A DNA stretch of 35,208 nucleotides from Rikenellaceae bacterium (lineage in GTDB: Bacteria > Bacteroidota > Bacteroidia > Bacteroidales > UBA932): NCBI GenBank assembly GCA_003513895.1, contig DOSU01000066.1, forward strand, positions 1 through 35,208, written 5' to 3'. This document shows positions 8,831-17,342 of the stretch, piece after piece (position 1 is the first letter of the stretch; every line of letters begins with the position of its first letter). Below the pieces are notes generated by a model, which made no database searches, was not told the DNA's origin, and saw nothing but the letters and a program-made list of their open reading frames with translations. The position numbers and the translations under genes were made by a program.

Positions 8831-11800
8831 TTAAAAGTTAAAGCTTAGGCTGAAACCATAAGATCTGGTTGATGGAATGTATCCACCCTCAATACCTTGT
8901 GCGTTAGATCCGGCCATTTGTAGATATTCTGGATCAAAATGCTGAGTTGCAGCTCCGAAGATGGCAAGGTTACGGCCAAAAGCAGAGACGCGCAGCTGTT
9001 TGATAGGACCAGTGAATTTCGAAGGAACAGTATATCCCAAACGAACTTCACGAAGTTTAATGTAATCTGTGCTGAAAACATTGCTTTCATCATTTTGGTC
9101 GTAGTGGTATACTCCCCATGATTCGGCATCAAGAACTGAAGTGTTTTTAACAGGAGTTGTAGATACGGCACCGGTTGCTGTTGTATAAATGAACTTTTGG
9201 GTAGCAGCATCGTATTTACCATAATAACTGTCGATAGTAACTCCGTTTTCACGAATATCAATACCATCCTGAATTGCAGTTTCTGCAAGCAAACCTGAAT
9301 ACATACCCCACATGTAAGATGTGTAATACATATTTCCGCCTCTTTGCATGTCAAACAGAATGCTCATGTCAAATCCTTTAAAGCTGAATGAGTTTGTCAA
9401 ACCTGCAGTAAAGTTAGGAGTCGCATTTCCAATAGGTTTAATTGGAGTAGCAGCATAATAACCTGTTGAAGGGTTGATAAGCTTGTTGCCTGCGTCGTCA
9501 TATACAAAGCCGGTACCATAAATAACCGGATATGAAGATCCTTTCGAAGCACCTGCTTTAACGCGGAAAGGTGCATTTTGAAGGTTCAGATAATCCAGAC
9601 CTTCGGCGATTGTAACAACTTCGTTCTTAAGTGTAGCCAGGTTAAGCTGGATATCCCATGTAAAGTTGTTTGTCTTAACAGGAACAAGGTTTAGAGTTAA
9701 CTCAAAACCGCTGTTGTCCATTTGACCTGAGTTGATATACATGCTTGAGTATCCGGTTGCGCCTGGAACCATAACGGGAACAATTTGGTCATAAGTGCTT
9801 TTCTGATAGTATGATGCATCAATACCGACACGATTGTCAAGGAAACGAGCTTCGATACCAACTTCCCATGACTTGGTGGTTTCCGGCTTAAGCAATGCAT
9901 TAGATAGAGTAGTCGGAAGGTTGTAACGTGGATCTCCATCCTTGCCAAATGCTCCGCCTGTAGATGCGGCATAGTATGACTCAAGATTATAAGGATCGGT
10001 ATCGTTACCAACTTGTGCCCAGCCACCGCGTAATTTAGCAAAATTCAACCAGTTGAGCTCTTTTAAAGCATCAAGGGAAGTAAGTACTAAACTTAAGTTA
10101 GCAGAAGGGTAAAAATATGAACGGTTGTTTGAAGGGAGTGTAGATGACCAGTCATTTCTGGCTGTGATATCAAGATATACAAACTGCTTGTAGTCAAAAG
10201 TCACATTTCCAAAAACTGAATTAATCCTTTTGTTGGATTTGCTGTCATATACAGTCGCTTTTGTTGCTGAGTTTGATAGATTGTAAAGGTTAGGAATAAG
10301 CAGACCACCAATGGTGATTCCACCTGTTCTCCAAGATTTTCTGTCCGAACTGGCTACACCAACTAAAGCAGAAACACCAATATTATCACTCATAAACCTC
10401 TTGTTAAAGTTTGCAAACAATTCAGATGTAACTTCCAGAGCTTCACGATTGTCAAGATAGTATTCAGATGTTGCCTGTGATCCAATTGCAAACCTCTCTT
10501 CCATAGCAAGGCTATAATAGTCCAAACCTACGCGTCCGGTAATTTTAAACCAGTCTGTAAATTTAATATTTACACCTGCGTTTCCGTATACACGGTTCCT
10601 GCGGTCATTCTGGTAGTTTTTGTAGGCAGACCAGTATGGGTTATCGGTGTACAAAGGTGTAGGATCGTCATAAGCCGATCTGTTCCATGTACGCTGGCTT
10701 CCGTCTGGATTCTCATAAGATCTTAGAGCTTTGTAGTCCAAAGATGTCTGAGACCACTGCCACATTTTCTGAACAGGGTTTCTATCGCCATAACCAGTTT
10801 CCGGACGGCCTAATGTGTTGTTGTTTACGTAGTTAACCGAAGCCCAAGAATCCAGGTATTTGTTCAAAACAGAAGTACCACTAATACTTACAGTATTTCT
10901 TTTCAAATGGCTGTTAGGAGTAATACCTGTGATGTCGGCATTTGTATATGACAACCTGAATGATCCGGTTTCTCCGCTTTTAGCAATCTGGAAGTTGTTT
11001 GTGAAATTTACGCCATTCTGGAAATATGTCATATAGTCATTTTCCGGATAGATCCATGGCCTTTCAACCAGATAGTTAGCTGTATCCCATGAATCAAATG
11101 CATTCCAATGAAGTACTTTTACGCTTGCATTATACTTAGGGCCCCAGCTTTCGTCTGTTCCATAGTCAACAGTTCTGTAAGTTTTTCCACCTATGGTTGC
11201 TGTAATGAAACCATCAAGTGTTCCGGATCCTGAGTATGCATAACCTGCACCATACTCTTTCTGCAATTTTGGAATATAAGCAGCTCTGTCAATTGTAACT
11301 GAAGAGTTAACGCTTACTCCAAATGTTTTTTGAGAAGCTTTTGCTTTCTTAGTTGTTACCATAACAACACCGTTAGCTGCTCTTGAACCGTAAAGCGCGG
11401 TTGCAGATGCACCCTTAAGAACAGACATAGACTCGATGTCATCCGGGTTGAGGTCGCCGGCAAGGTTACCCATGTCGTATCCACCACCACCGGTTGCACC
11501 GTATGAATAGTCGGCGTTGCTGATTGGAATACCGTCAACAACAAACAGAGGCTGGTTGCTACCGGTTAAAGAGGTGTTACCGCGAACATTGATTTTGGCA
11601 CCACCGCCCATTTGACCTGAAGCAGCAGAAATCTGAACACCTGCTACACGGCCGGAAAGGGCAGAAACAACATTTGAGGTACGAACTTTTTGAAGTTCAT
11701 CTCCTTTTACATCCTGTACGGCATAACCCAAAGCTTTCTTTTCACGGGAAATGCCAAGGGCGGTTACAACAAGTTCATCAATGCGAATGGCATCCTCTTC

Positions 11801-12106
11801 AAGAACCATTTCCACGTAGGCTCTTCCGTTAAGAACCACCTCGATTGTCTTGTAACCAATTGAACTAACGATGAGAGCGCCGTTGCTCGGAACGTTATTT
11901 AAGGTAAATGTTCCGTTTTCAGCTGTGTTTGTAGCTGTGGTCGTTCCTTTAAGAACAACGGTAACAAAACCTAAGGGCTGTCCATTTACATCTATTACCT
12001 TACCGGTAACGCGTACCTGCGCCCATGAATAGACTCCTACAGTGAGGAGCAGCAGAGTTAAAGCAAATAATTTGCTCACCCTTTTTAAATGCTCTTTTAC
12101 ATTCAT
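8831..12106 (-). CDS. SusC/RagA-family TonB-linked outer-membrane transporter
   Basis: The 1091-residue protein has a signal peptide (about 1-30, ending SWAQ), a carboxypeptidase-D-regulatory-like domain (about 32-115), a TonB plug with the SusC signatures NVRGNTSLTG, PLFVVDGIPI and GSRAANGVV (about 120-255), then a large beta-barrel ending in Phe as expected for BAM insertion (SLSFNF). It imports a ligand delivered by the SusD lipoprotein encoded just downstream, using TonB and the proton motive force. It has no STN domain, so unlike the receptor further down it is not itself equipped to signal to FecR. A consensus promoter lies about 60 bases upstream. Confidence 0.95.
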   Translation of the reverse strand: MNVKEHLKRVSKLFALTLLLLTVGVYSWAQVRVTGKVIDVNGQPLGFVTVVLKGTTTATNTAENGTFTLNNVPSNGALIVSSIGYKTIEVVLNGRAYVEMVLEEDAIRIDELVVTALGISREKKALGYAVQDVKGDELQKVRTSNVVSALSGRVAGVQISAASGQMGGGAKINVRGNTSLTGSNQPLFVVDGIPISNADYSYGATGGGGYDMGNLAGDLNPDDIESMSVLKGASATALYGSRAANGVVMVTTKKAKASQKTFGVSVNSSVTIDRAAYIPKLQKEYGAGYAYSGSGTLDGFITATIGGKTYRTVDYGTDESWGPKYNASVKVLHWNAFDSWDTANYLVERPWIYPENDYMTYFQNGVNFTNNFQIAKSGETGSFRLSYTNADITGITPNSHLKRNTVSISGTSVLNKYLDSWASVNYVNNNTLGRPETGYGDRNPVQKMWQWSQTSLDYKALRSYENPDGSQRTWNRSAYDDPTPLYTDNPYWSAYKNYQNDRRNRVYGNAGVNIKFTDWFKITGRVGLDYYSLAMEERFAIGSQATSEYYLDNREALEVTSELFANFNKRFMSDNIGVSALVGVASSDRKSWRTGGITIGGLLIPNLYNLSNSATKATVYDSKSNKRINSVFGNVTFDYKQFVYLDITARNDWSSTLPSNNRSYFYPSANLSLVLTSLDALKELNWLNFAKLRGGWAQVGNDTDPYNLESYYAASTGGAFGKDGDPRYNLPTTLSNALLKPETTKSWEVGIEARFLDNRVGIDASYYQKSTYDQIVPVMVPGATGYSSMYINSGQMDNSGFELTLNLVPVKTNNFTWDIQLNLATLKNEVVTIAEGLDYLNLQNAPFRVKAGASKGSSYPVIYGTGFVYDDAGNKLINPSTGYYAATPIKPIGNATPNFTAGLTNSFSFKGFDMSILFDMQRGGNMYYTSYMWGMYSGLLAETAIQDGIDIRENGVTIDSYYGKYDAATQKFIYTTATGAVSTTPVKNTSVLDAESWGVYHYDQNDESNVFSTDYIKLREVRLGYTVPSKFTGPIKQLRVSAFGRNLAIFGAATQHFDPEYLQMAGSNAQGIEGGYIPSTRSYGFSLSFNF

Positions 12107-12164
12107 AAAACAGTTTTTAGTTTAGTTTGATATTTAGGTAGCTATATCTTTCAATACAGCAGAA

Positions 12165-12194
12165 CAAATTTAATAAAAAAAAATTCACATCAAA
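12165..12194 (-). promoter_or_regulatory. Bacteroides-type promoter of the susC/susD operon
   Basis: On the minus strand TTTG (12194-12191) is followed after 18 bases by TAAATTTG (12172-12165), an exact -7 match. Transcription would begin near 12161, giving a leader of about 55 bases. The match to a housekeeping-type promoter argues that this operon does not depend only on the ECF sigma downstream. Confidence 0.65.
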
Positions 12195-12405
12195 GTGTTT
12201 CAATTTAAAGTTATTAGTGACACATCAATTTATTTAAATAATAAATTAACGAATAAATTTAACATTTTGGCCATGTATATAACTTTTTGATTAACATTTA
12301 ATATTATTTTCCTATTAGGTCAACTCAAAAAAAAAGTAAAAAAATATTTTGGTACAATTTATGTTCATTCAATTTTTTAATACATAACAAACTGATTTTG
12401 ATATT
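12195..12405. other. AT-rich spacer between divergent genes
   Basis: This is the rest of the 299-base divergent spacer. It is very AT-rich with several A and T runs. On the plus strand near-matches to the -7 element occur (TGATTTTG at about 12394-12401 and TATTTTG near 12348), but neither has a proper -33 partner, so the promoter of the SIMPL gene is not fixed. I see no small ORF or hairpin. Confidence 0.4.
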
Positions 12406-13101
12406 ATGAAAAGAATTACATTACTTATTACGGCGTTGTTCTTCTTTATGGCCGGAATGGCCCAGGAAAAGAATTTTATCGACTGCAACTATATTGAGAT
12501 TACAGGAAGAGCACAATCAGAGGTCTCTCCCGACGAAATTTATCTGAATATAACAATTAACGAAAAAGAGAACAAAGGAAAGGTATCTCTCGAAAAACAG
12601 GAAAAGGATATGTTTAAGAAACTTACTTCCCTTGATATAGATTTGGAAAAAAACATGACTATACTGGACATGAACAGTTTTTTCGAAAAATATATTCTTA
12701 AAAAAGACCGGATACTCCTTACTAAATCCTATGTTTTAAAAGTAGGTTCGGCGGATATGACTGTAAAGGTTTTTACAGCACTGGAAGAGGTTGGGATATC
12801 AGAAGTGAGTATTGCAAAAACATCATTGAGCAATGTTGAAAAAGTTCGTGAAGGAGTAATGGAAAAGGCAGCCGTTAATGCAAAAGACAAAGCAGTTTTA
12901 CTTGCAAATGCTTTGGGAAGGAAGGTTGGAAAAGCAATCTTCATTCAAAACTATGACAACTACTCAATTATGGTAAGAGGTGTACAATCGATGTCAAAAA
13001 TGGCCATGGCCGAAAGTGCCGATGGATTTATTTCTCCTGTACTGGAATTTGAAAAAATAAAATTTGAACACTCTGTGCTGGTAAGATTTGAACTCGAATA
13101 G
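12406..13101 (+). CDS. SIMPL (DUF541) domain protein
   Basis: A 231-residue protein with a cleavable signal peptide (about 1-19, ending GMAQ). The rest fits the SIMPL/DUF541 family: ITGRAQSEVSPDEIYLNI near the start of the mature protein, and the helical segment VEKAREGV-like (here VEKVREGVMEKAAVNAKDKA) before an ALGRKVGKAI stretch. The protein is probably periplasmic or envelope-associated. Family members form oligomeric assemblies of unsettled function, with links to oxidative stress in some bacteria. It stands alone, with a hairpin right after its stop. Confidence 0.87.
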   Translation: MKRITLLITALFFFMAGMAQEKNFIDCNYIEITGRAQSEVSPDEIYLNITINEKENKGKVSLEKQEKDMFKKLTSLDIDLEKNMTILDMNSFFEKYILKKDRILLTKSYVLKVGSADMTVKVFTALEEVGISEVSIAKTSLSNVEKVREGVMEKAAVNAKDKAVLLANALGRKVGKAIFIQNYDNYSIMVRGVQSMSKMAMAESADGFISPVLEFEKIKFEHSVLVRFELE

Positions 13102-13114
13102 CGAAAAAAAAGAA

Positions 13115-13153
13115 GGCAGGCATACAAACTAACCCCCAATTTGTATGCCTGTC
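13115..13153 (+). terminator. hairpin after the SIMPL gene
   Basis: A 14-bp stem with one G-T pair joins 13115-13128 (GGCAGGCATACAAA) and 13140-13153 around an 11-base C-rich loop. It starts 14 bases after the stop codon. No T run follows on the plus strand; the run of A before it would give T residues on the opposite strand. It is therefore either a weak terminator or an mRNA 3'-end stabilising hairpin. Confidence 0.55.
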
Positions 13154-13322
13154 TCAAATGTGACTAAAAAACCACTTTTGTTGCACAAATGTATAAATAG
13201 ATTTTTAATAAAAGTAATAATTTTGTGTTTTTTATAAATTAATTATTACAATTTTACCCAAAGTAGTTACTATTTGTAAGTTATAATGCAATATTCCTCA
13301 CACTCACCAATGATAGATAGAT

Positions 13323-14645
13323 TTGAACAATAGTTATTATAAAAACAATCTGAACATTGCCCTGCCCATTATTTTGTCATTGGCGGGGCAATCTGTTGTT
13401 CAAATGGTGGACAGCATTATGGTTGGCCGCCTTGGAACAGTTCCGCTGGCAGCTGTATCATTTGCAAGTGCAATCATAATGAATATAATGGTAATCGGAA
13501 TAGGGCTGTCTATAAGTCTCACACCTCTTGCGGGCAAGTTCTGGGCAAGAGGAGATTATCGTACAGTTGCGGGATATTTCCAGAATTCAATAATTGTTAA
13601 TTTTATTGTAGCACTTCTTCTTGTATTGATATTGATTTCAATAATTCCCTTACTCGGATTGATGGGACAACCGCCTGAGGTTGTTGAAGTGTCTATAAAC
13701 TACTATATTCTCGTAAGCATCTCAATAATCCCGATGATGATTTTCCTCACTTCAAAACAGTTTATGGAGGGAATCGGGAATACAAAAATTGCTATGTATA
13801 TTACCCTTATTGCCAATGTCCTAAATATTGCACTCAACTATGTCTTTATATATGGCAAAATTGGATTTCCACAAATGGGAGCAACGGGAGCAGGTATTGC
13901 AACTCTTATTTCCAGGCTGGTAATGCCGGTGATATTTGCAGCCATTCTTATCCGGCAAATTAAATACCGCCGTTTTATATATATGTTTGGAAAGAGTGCA
14001 TTGTCGCTTAAAAAACAGTTTGAACTGATAAAAATTGGATTTCCAATATCCGGGCAAATGGTTATTGAGTTCTTCTCTTTAAGTTTTATCACAGTTATGA
14101 TGGGGTGGATCGGGACCAAGGCACTTGCCGCAAACCAGATTGCTCTCACAATGATTAACCTTACATTCATGATTTCAAACGGGATTGCAGGTGCTTCCAC
14201 GATACTTGTCAGCCATGCAATAGGGATGAGAGACATTGCTAAAGCAAGAAAAAGCGGTTTCGCGGGAATGCATATCTCGCTGGTATTTATGGGATTTTCT
14301 GCATTAATGTTCCTGTTTTTTGGAGAAGAAATTTCTTTATTGTTCACTATGGATCGCGATGTTATTAAGATTGCCGGAAAAATATTTATAGTTGTCGCTA
14401 TGTTTGAGCTGTTTGATGGTTTGCAGGTTACTGCCCTGGGTGCACTAAGGGGGTTACCGGACGTAAAAAAACCTATGTGGATGGCGGTATTTTCTTATCT
14501 GTTTATCTCTTTGCCGGTTGCATATGTTTTTGGATTTGTGTTCGATCTTGGAGAGGCAGGATTAATGTCCGGATTTGCATTCGGTCTTTTAGCCGCGTGT
14601 GTAATGTTCATAATGAGATTCAATTATAAAACAAAACTCAGATAA
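13323..14645 (+). CDS. MATE-family multidrug efflux transporter
   Basis: The 440-residue polytopic membrane protein should form twelve helices in two homologous halves. The first helix with GQSVVQMVDSIMVGRLG and the later SGQMVIEFFSL segment are MATE signatures. MATE proteins export cationic or amphipathic drugs in exchange for Na+ or H+. The start is TTG at 13323: an in-frame stop lies two codons upstream, and the first internal Met (residue 28) would remove helix 1. The AT-rich 170 bases before it contain TAATTTTG (13218-13225), a -7-like match without a -33 partner. The gene is followed after 38 bases by a hydrolase with its own promoter. Confidence 0.93.
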   Translation: MNNSYYKNNLNIALPIILSLAGQSVVQMVDSIMVGRLGTVPLAAVSFASAIIMNIMVIGIGLSISLTPLAGKFWARGDYRTVAGYFQNSIIVNFIVALLLVLILISIIPLLGLMGQPPEVVEVSINYYILVSISIIPMMIFLTSKQFMEGIGNTKIAMYITLIANVLNIALNYVFIYGKIGFPQMGATGAGIATLISRLVMPVIFAAILIRQIKYRRFIYMFGKSALSLKKQFELIKIGFPISGQMVIEFFSLSFITVMMGWIGTKALAANQIALTMINLTFMISNGIAGASTILVSHAIGMRDIAKARKSGFAGMHISLVFMGFSALMFLFFGEEISLLFTMDRDVIKIAGKIFIVVAMFELFDGLQVTALGALRGLPDVKKPMWMAVFSYLFISLPVAYVFGFVFDLGEAGLMSGFAFGLLAACVMFIMRFNYKTKLR

Positions 14646-14647
14646 AA

Positions 14648-14679
14648 TTTGCAGTCAACGCTATCTTTTTATATTTTTG
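14648..14679 (+). promoter_or_regulatory. consensus promoter abutting the hydrolase start codon
   Basis: TTTG (14648-14651), a 20-base spacer and TATTTTTG (14672-14679) match the Bacteroides promoter consensus fully. The -7 element ends four bases before the ATG at 14684, so the predicted transcript starts at or next to the start codon and would be leaderless. Confidence 0.6.
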
Positions 14680-14683
14680 GGGT

Positions 14684-16000
14684 ATGAAAAGAGGCAAAAA
14701 ACTAACCGGTGGAAAATTTCTTGTATTATCTCTGTTTTTAATAATTTTCATAAGTGTTGGGTTCGGATTTCGCGATATTATAAGTGGCAAATCCGGGTCA
14801 ACATCTCCCGAAGTGGAGTTGCCTACAGCGCTTAATCAGCTTTTAAGCAATGAACTGAACAATTTCCCGCAAACAGAAAAACTAGACAGGCAAATTGTGG
14901 CTTTCATGCGTGAGTGGAGGATAAAAGGGGCATCGCTTGCGATTATGAAAAACGAAAAGCTTATCTATACAAAAGGATACGGATGGGCAGATGAGGGCAT
15001 GCAGGTAAAAACAGAGCCAAGTCACATATTTAGGATTGCATCCGTATCAAAACTTATCACTGCTTCTGGAATAATGAAGCTCATCGAAGAAGACAGTATA
15101 TCCCTGAAAAGTAAAGTATTTGGCGAAGGAGGAATACTTGACTTACCCCAGTTTAAAAATATTTCGGATAGAAGAATAAAATCCATTACAATAGAAGATT
15201 TGCTAAGACACAGAGGCGGGTTTACGCTCAGAGCAGGCGATCCTTTGTTTAACACGGCAATGATTGGAAAACGCATGGACTTAGATGGTGTCCCTTTAAC
15301 TGATGATATTATTGCCTACTCAATTAAACAAAAGCTGGGTTTTACTCCAGGCAATGGCACAAGGTATTCAAACCTTGGATATGTAATACTTTCGAGAGTG
15401 ATTGAAGAGGTAAGCGGAATGGAATATGAAGAGTTCATAAAAGTACGGATTCTTAAACCTACAGGAATTTATGACATGCACATTGCCCGAAATCTTTACA
15501 ACGATAAATTTTCTAATGAGGTCCGATACTATGAACCCGAAAACGAAGTTCCTGTAGAAGCATATGACGGAAGCGGAGCAATGCTTCCAAGGTGCTACGG
15601 AGGGAATAATATTGAAGGACTTGTTGGAGCGGGAGCCTGGGTTGCGTCTCCTTCGGAACTTTTGCTGTTTGTTGCATCCATAGACGGAAAGCCGGGAATA
15701 CCGGATATTCTTTCGGACAAAAGCATTGAGATAATGACAACTAGTTCTCCTCAGATATTACCGATTGGCTGGGCAAAAGTTTCAAAATCCGGAGACTGGT
15801 CAAGAACAGGCACACTCTCTGGTTCCAGTGCTCTTCTTAAGTACCAGAGGGATGGCATTTCCTGGGTTTTTGTTACAAATACAAGCTCATGGAAAGGTGC
15901 TACTTTCCCTCGTCAAATTGATGCGATGTTCCGAAAAGGTGTTCAAAAGGTTCAACAGTGGCCGGAAAGAGATCTGTTTGAGCTTAAAACTCAACTGTAA
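14684..16000 (+). CDS. serine hydrolase of the beta-lactamase / D-Ala-D-Ala carboxypeptidase fold
   Basis: The 438-residue protein has an N-terminal hydrophobic signal or anchor (about 12-30), then a Beta-lactamase (PF00144) domain from about residue 68 to 410. The catalytic S-x-x-K is Ser120-Val-Ser-Lys123 in FRIASVSK; the Y-x-N motif is Tyr228-Ser-Asn230; a glycine-rich RTGTLSG segment near the end takes the place of the third motif. Such proteins act in the periplasm as esterases, peptidases or peptidoglycan-modifying enzymes, and few are true beta-lactamases. The ATG at 14684 is preferred because later Met codons would delete the signal sequence. It converges on the TolC-like gene with a gap of ten bases and no clear terminator. 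Confidence 0.9.
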   Translation: MKRGKKLTGGKFLVLSLFLIIFISVGFGFRDIISGKSGSTSPEVELPTALNQLLSNELNNFPQTEKLDRQIVAFMREWRIKGASLAIMKNEKLIYTKGYGWADEGMQVKTEPSHIFRIASVSKLITASGIMKLIEEDSISLKSKVFGEGGILDLPQFKNISDRRIKSITIEDLLRHRGGFTLRAGDPLFNTAMIGKRMDLDGVPLTDDIIAYSIKQKLGFTPGNGTRYSNLGYVILSRVIEEVSGMEYEEFIKVRILKPTGIYDMHIARNLYNDKFSNEVRYYEPENEVPVEAYDGSGAMLPRCYGGNNIEGLVGAGAWVASPSELLLFVASIDGKPGIPDILSDKSIEIMTTSSPQILPIGWAKVSKSGDWSRTGTLSGSSALLKYQRDGISWVFVTNTSSWKGATFPRQIDAMFRKGVQKVQQWPERDLFELKTQL

Positions 16001-16010
16001 TTCCCAAAGT

Positions 16011-17342
16011 TTATCTGGAACGAAAAAGTTCCCCAGCCATTAAATGTAAAGTTATTTCCGACACTTTTGCCTGATAAATTGCTTTGAGTCTTCTGTCCGA
16101 AGCATCCATATAAGAGAGTTGGATATCCCTGAATTCAATTCCGGAGAGAGCACCCAGCCTGTATTTTTCCATTGCAGCTTCCAGATTGAGGAATGCACTC
16201 TCCCTGCTCTCGTCTTCAAACTCAATCATTCTTAAATTGTTTGAGTATATGTTGTAGAGCTGGTATAGTTCGCTTTCAATCTCCTGCCTGGCCTTCAGGT
16301 AATTCAGAGAGGCGTTTTCCTCAGTTATTCTTGCATTTTTTATTTTTCGGTTTATTTCATTACCGTCAAAAATAGGAATCGAAAGAGATAGTCCCCAGTT
16401 CAATCCGTTTGATTCATTGAATTTTGAAGGGAAATACTGACTTTGATTAAAGTTATAATTATATCCGGTTGAAAAATCAAGAACAGGATATCTGGAAGCT
16501 CTTGCAATCTTTGTATCGAGCTTTGCAATTTGCTCTCCTGCTTTTATTCCTTTTAGGGTTGTATTGTTTTCTATTGCAGATGAGATTAAATCGGCTACGA
16601 CCATCTGAGGCTCCGGTATTATCGAATCTTTGATTGAATGAACAGAGTTTAAAGGCAAATTCATTAGCCTGTACAACTCTATGTATGCATTTTTCAAGTT
16701 TTCTTTTTGGAGCAGAAGCCTTGACATATCGCTGTTCAGATATATTTTCGCCTGCTTGTATTCCAGCCCGGAATCGCTTCCTATGTTATATCTTGTAAGA
16801 GCTTGATTATATCTTATTTGTGAAATCGAAACCAGTTCGTCGAGCAAATTTACCTGATTCTGAAGGCTAATAATCAGATAGTACTGAACTGATATTTGCA
16901 TAACCAGATTTTCAAGCACAGACTTGAAATTGTTCTCTCCCTGCAAGAGGAGTGACTCTTGTTTACTCCTTTCGGCAAACATCGAAAATCCGTCAAAAAG
17001 CCTCCAGTTTAATGTTGCACTGTTTATTATCGAATTACTTTTAGATGTACTCTTTTCAATATCTCCATCCTGAGTAAAGTTTCTCTGCTGCATGTTATTT
17101 GAACTCTGCCTGGAACCAACAGAAACATACGGCATAAATGGGGCCAGCGTAACATTGTTCCTTACTATTTCGAGGTTATTTTCCGAAATTACAATCGAAT
17201 AGTTCGCTTCCAGAGTTCTCTCAATACAGCGTTCAAGAGTGAGAGAAAGGGTATCTCTCCCTGCTGCAGTTTGAGCACCGGCATTCACTGCCGAAAATAT
17301 AAAAAGTACTGCTATGGTAAAATATAGTTTGATGTATCTCAT
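16011..17342 (-). CDS. TolC-like outer-membrane efflux protein
   Basis: This 443-residue protein with a signal peptide (about 1-23) belongs to the outer membrane efflux protein (OEP) family: two repeated alpha-helical hairpin and beta-barrel halves, with long amphipathic helices and the typical SLSIPIFDGNEINRKIKNA segment in the second half. It should form the trimeric exit duct for the RND pump encoded upstream. Its ATG overlaps the TGA of the pump gene in ATGA (17339-17342), so the two are translationally coupled. Confidence 0.93.
   Translation of the reverse strand: MRYIKLYFTIAVLFIFSAVNAGAQTAAGRDTLSLTLERCIERTLEANYSIVISENNLEIVRNNVTLAPFMPYVSVGSRQSSNNMQQRNFTQDGDIEKSTSKSNSIINSATLNWRLFDGFSMFAERSKQESLLLQGENNFKSVLENLVMQISVQYYLIISLQNQVNLLDELVSISQIRYNQALTRYNIGSDSGLEYKQAKIYLNSDMSRLLLQKENLKNAYIELYRLMNLPLNSVHSIKDSIIPEPQMVVADLISSAIENNTTLKGIKAGEQIAKLDTKIARASRYPVLDFSTGYNYNFNQSQYFPSKFNESNGLNWGLSLSIPIFDGNEINRKIKNARITEENASLNYLKARQEIESELYQLYNIYSNNLRMIEFEDESRESAFLNLEAAMEKYRLGALSGIEFRDIQLSYMDASDRRLKAIYQAKVSEITLHLMAGELFRSR

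Noticed and set aside
13218..13225. TAATTTTG as a -7 element for the MATE gene
   Set aside because: No TTG lies 18-22 bases upstream, and the element is about 100 bases from the start codon, so it is noted only as a possibility.
14684..16000. Antibiotic-resistance beta-lactamase
   Set aside because: The fold is shared by many esterases and peptidases; the motifs here (SxxK, YxN) do not allow a call of true beta-lactamase activity.
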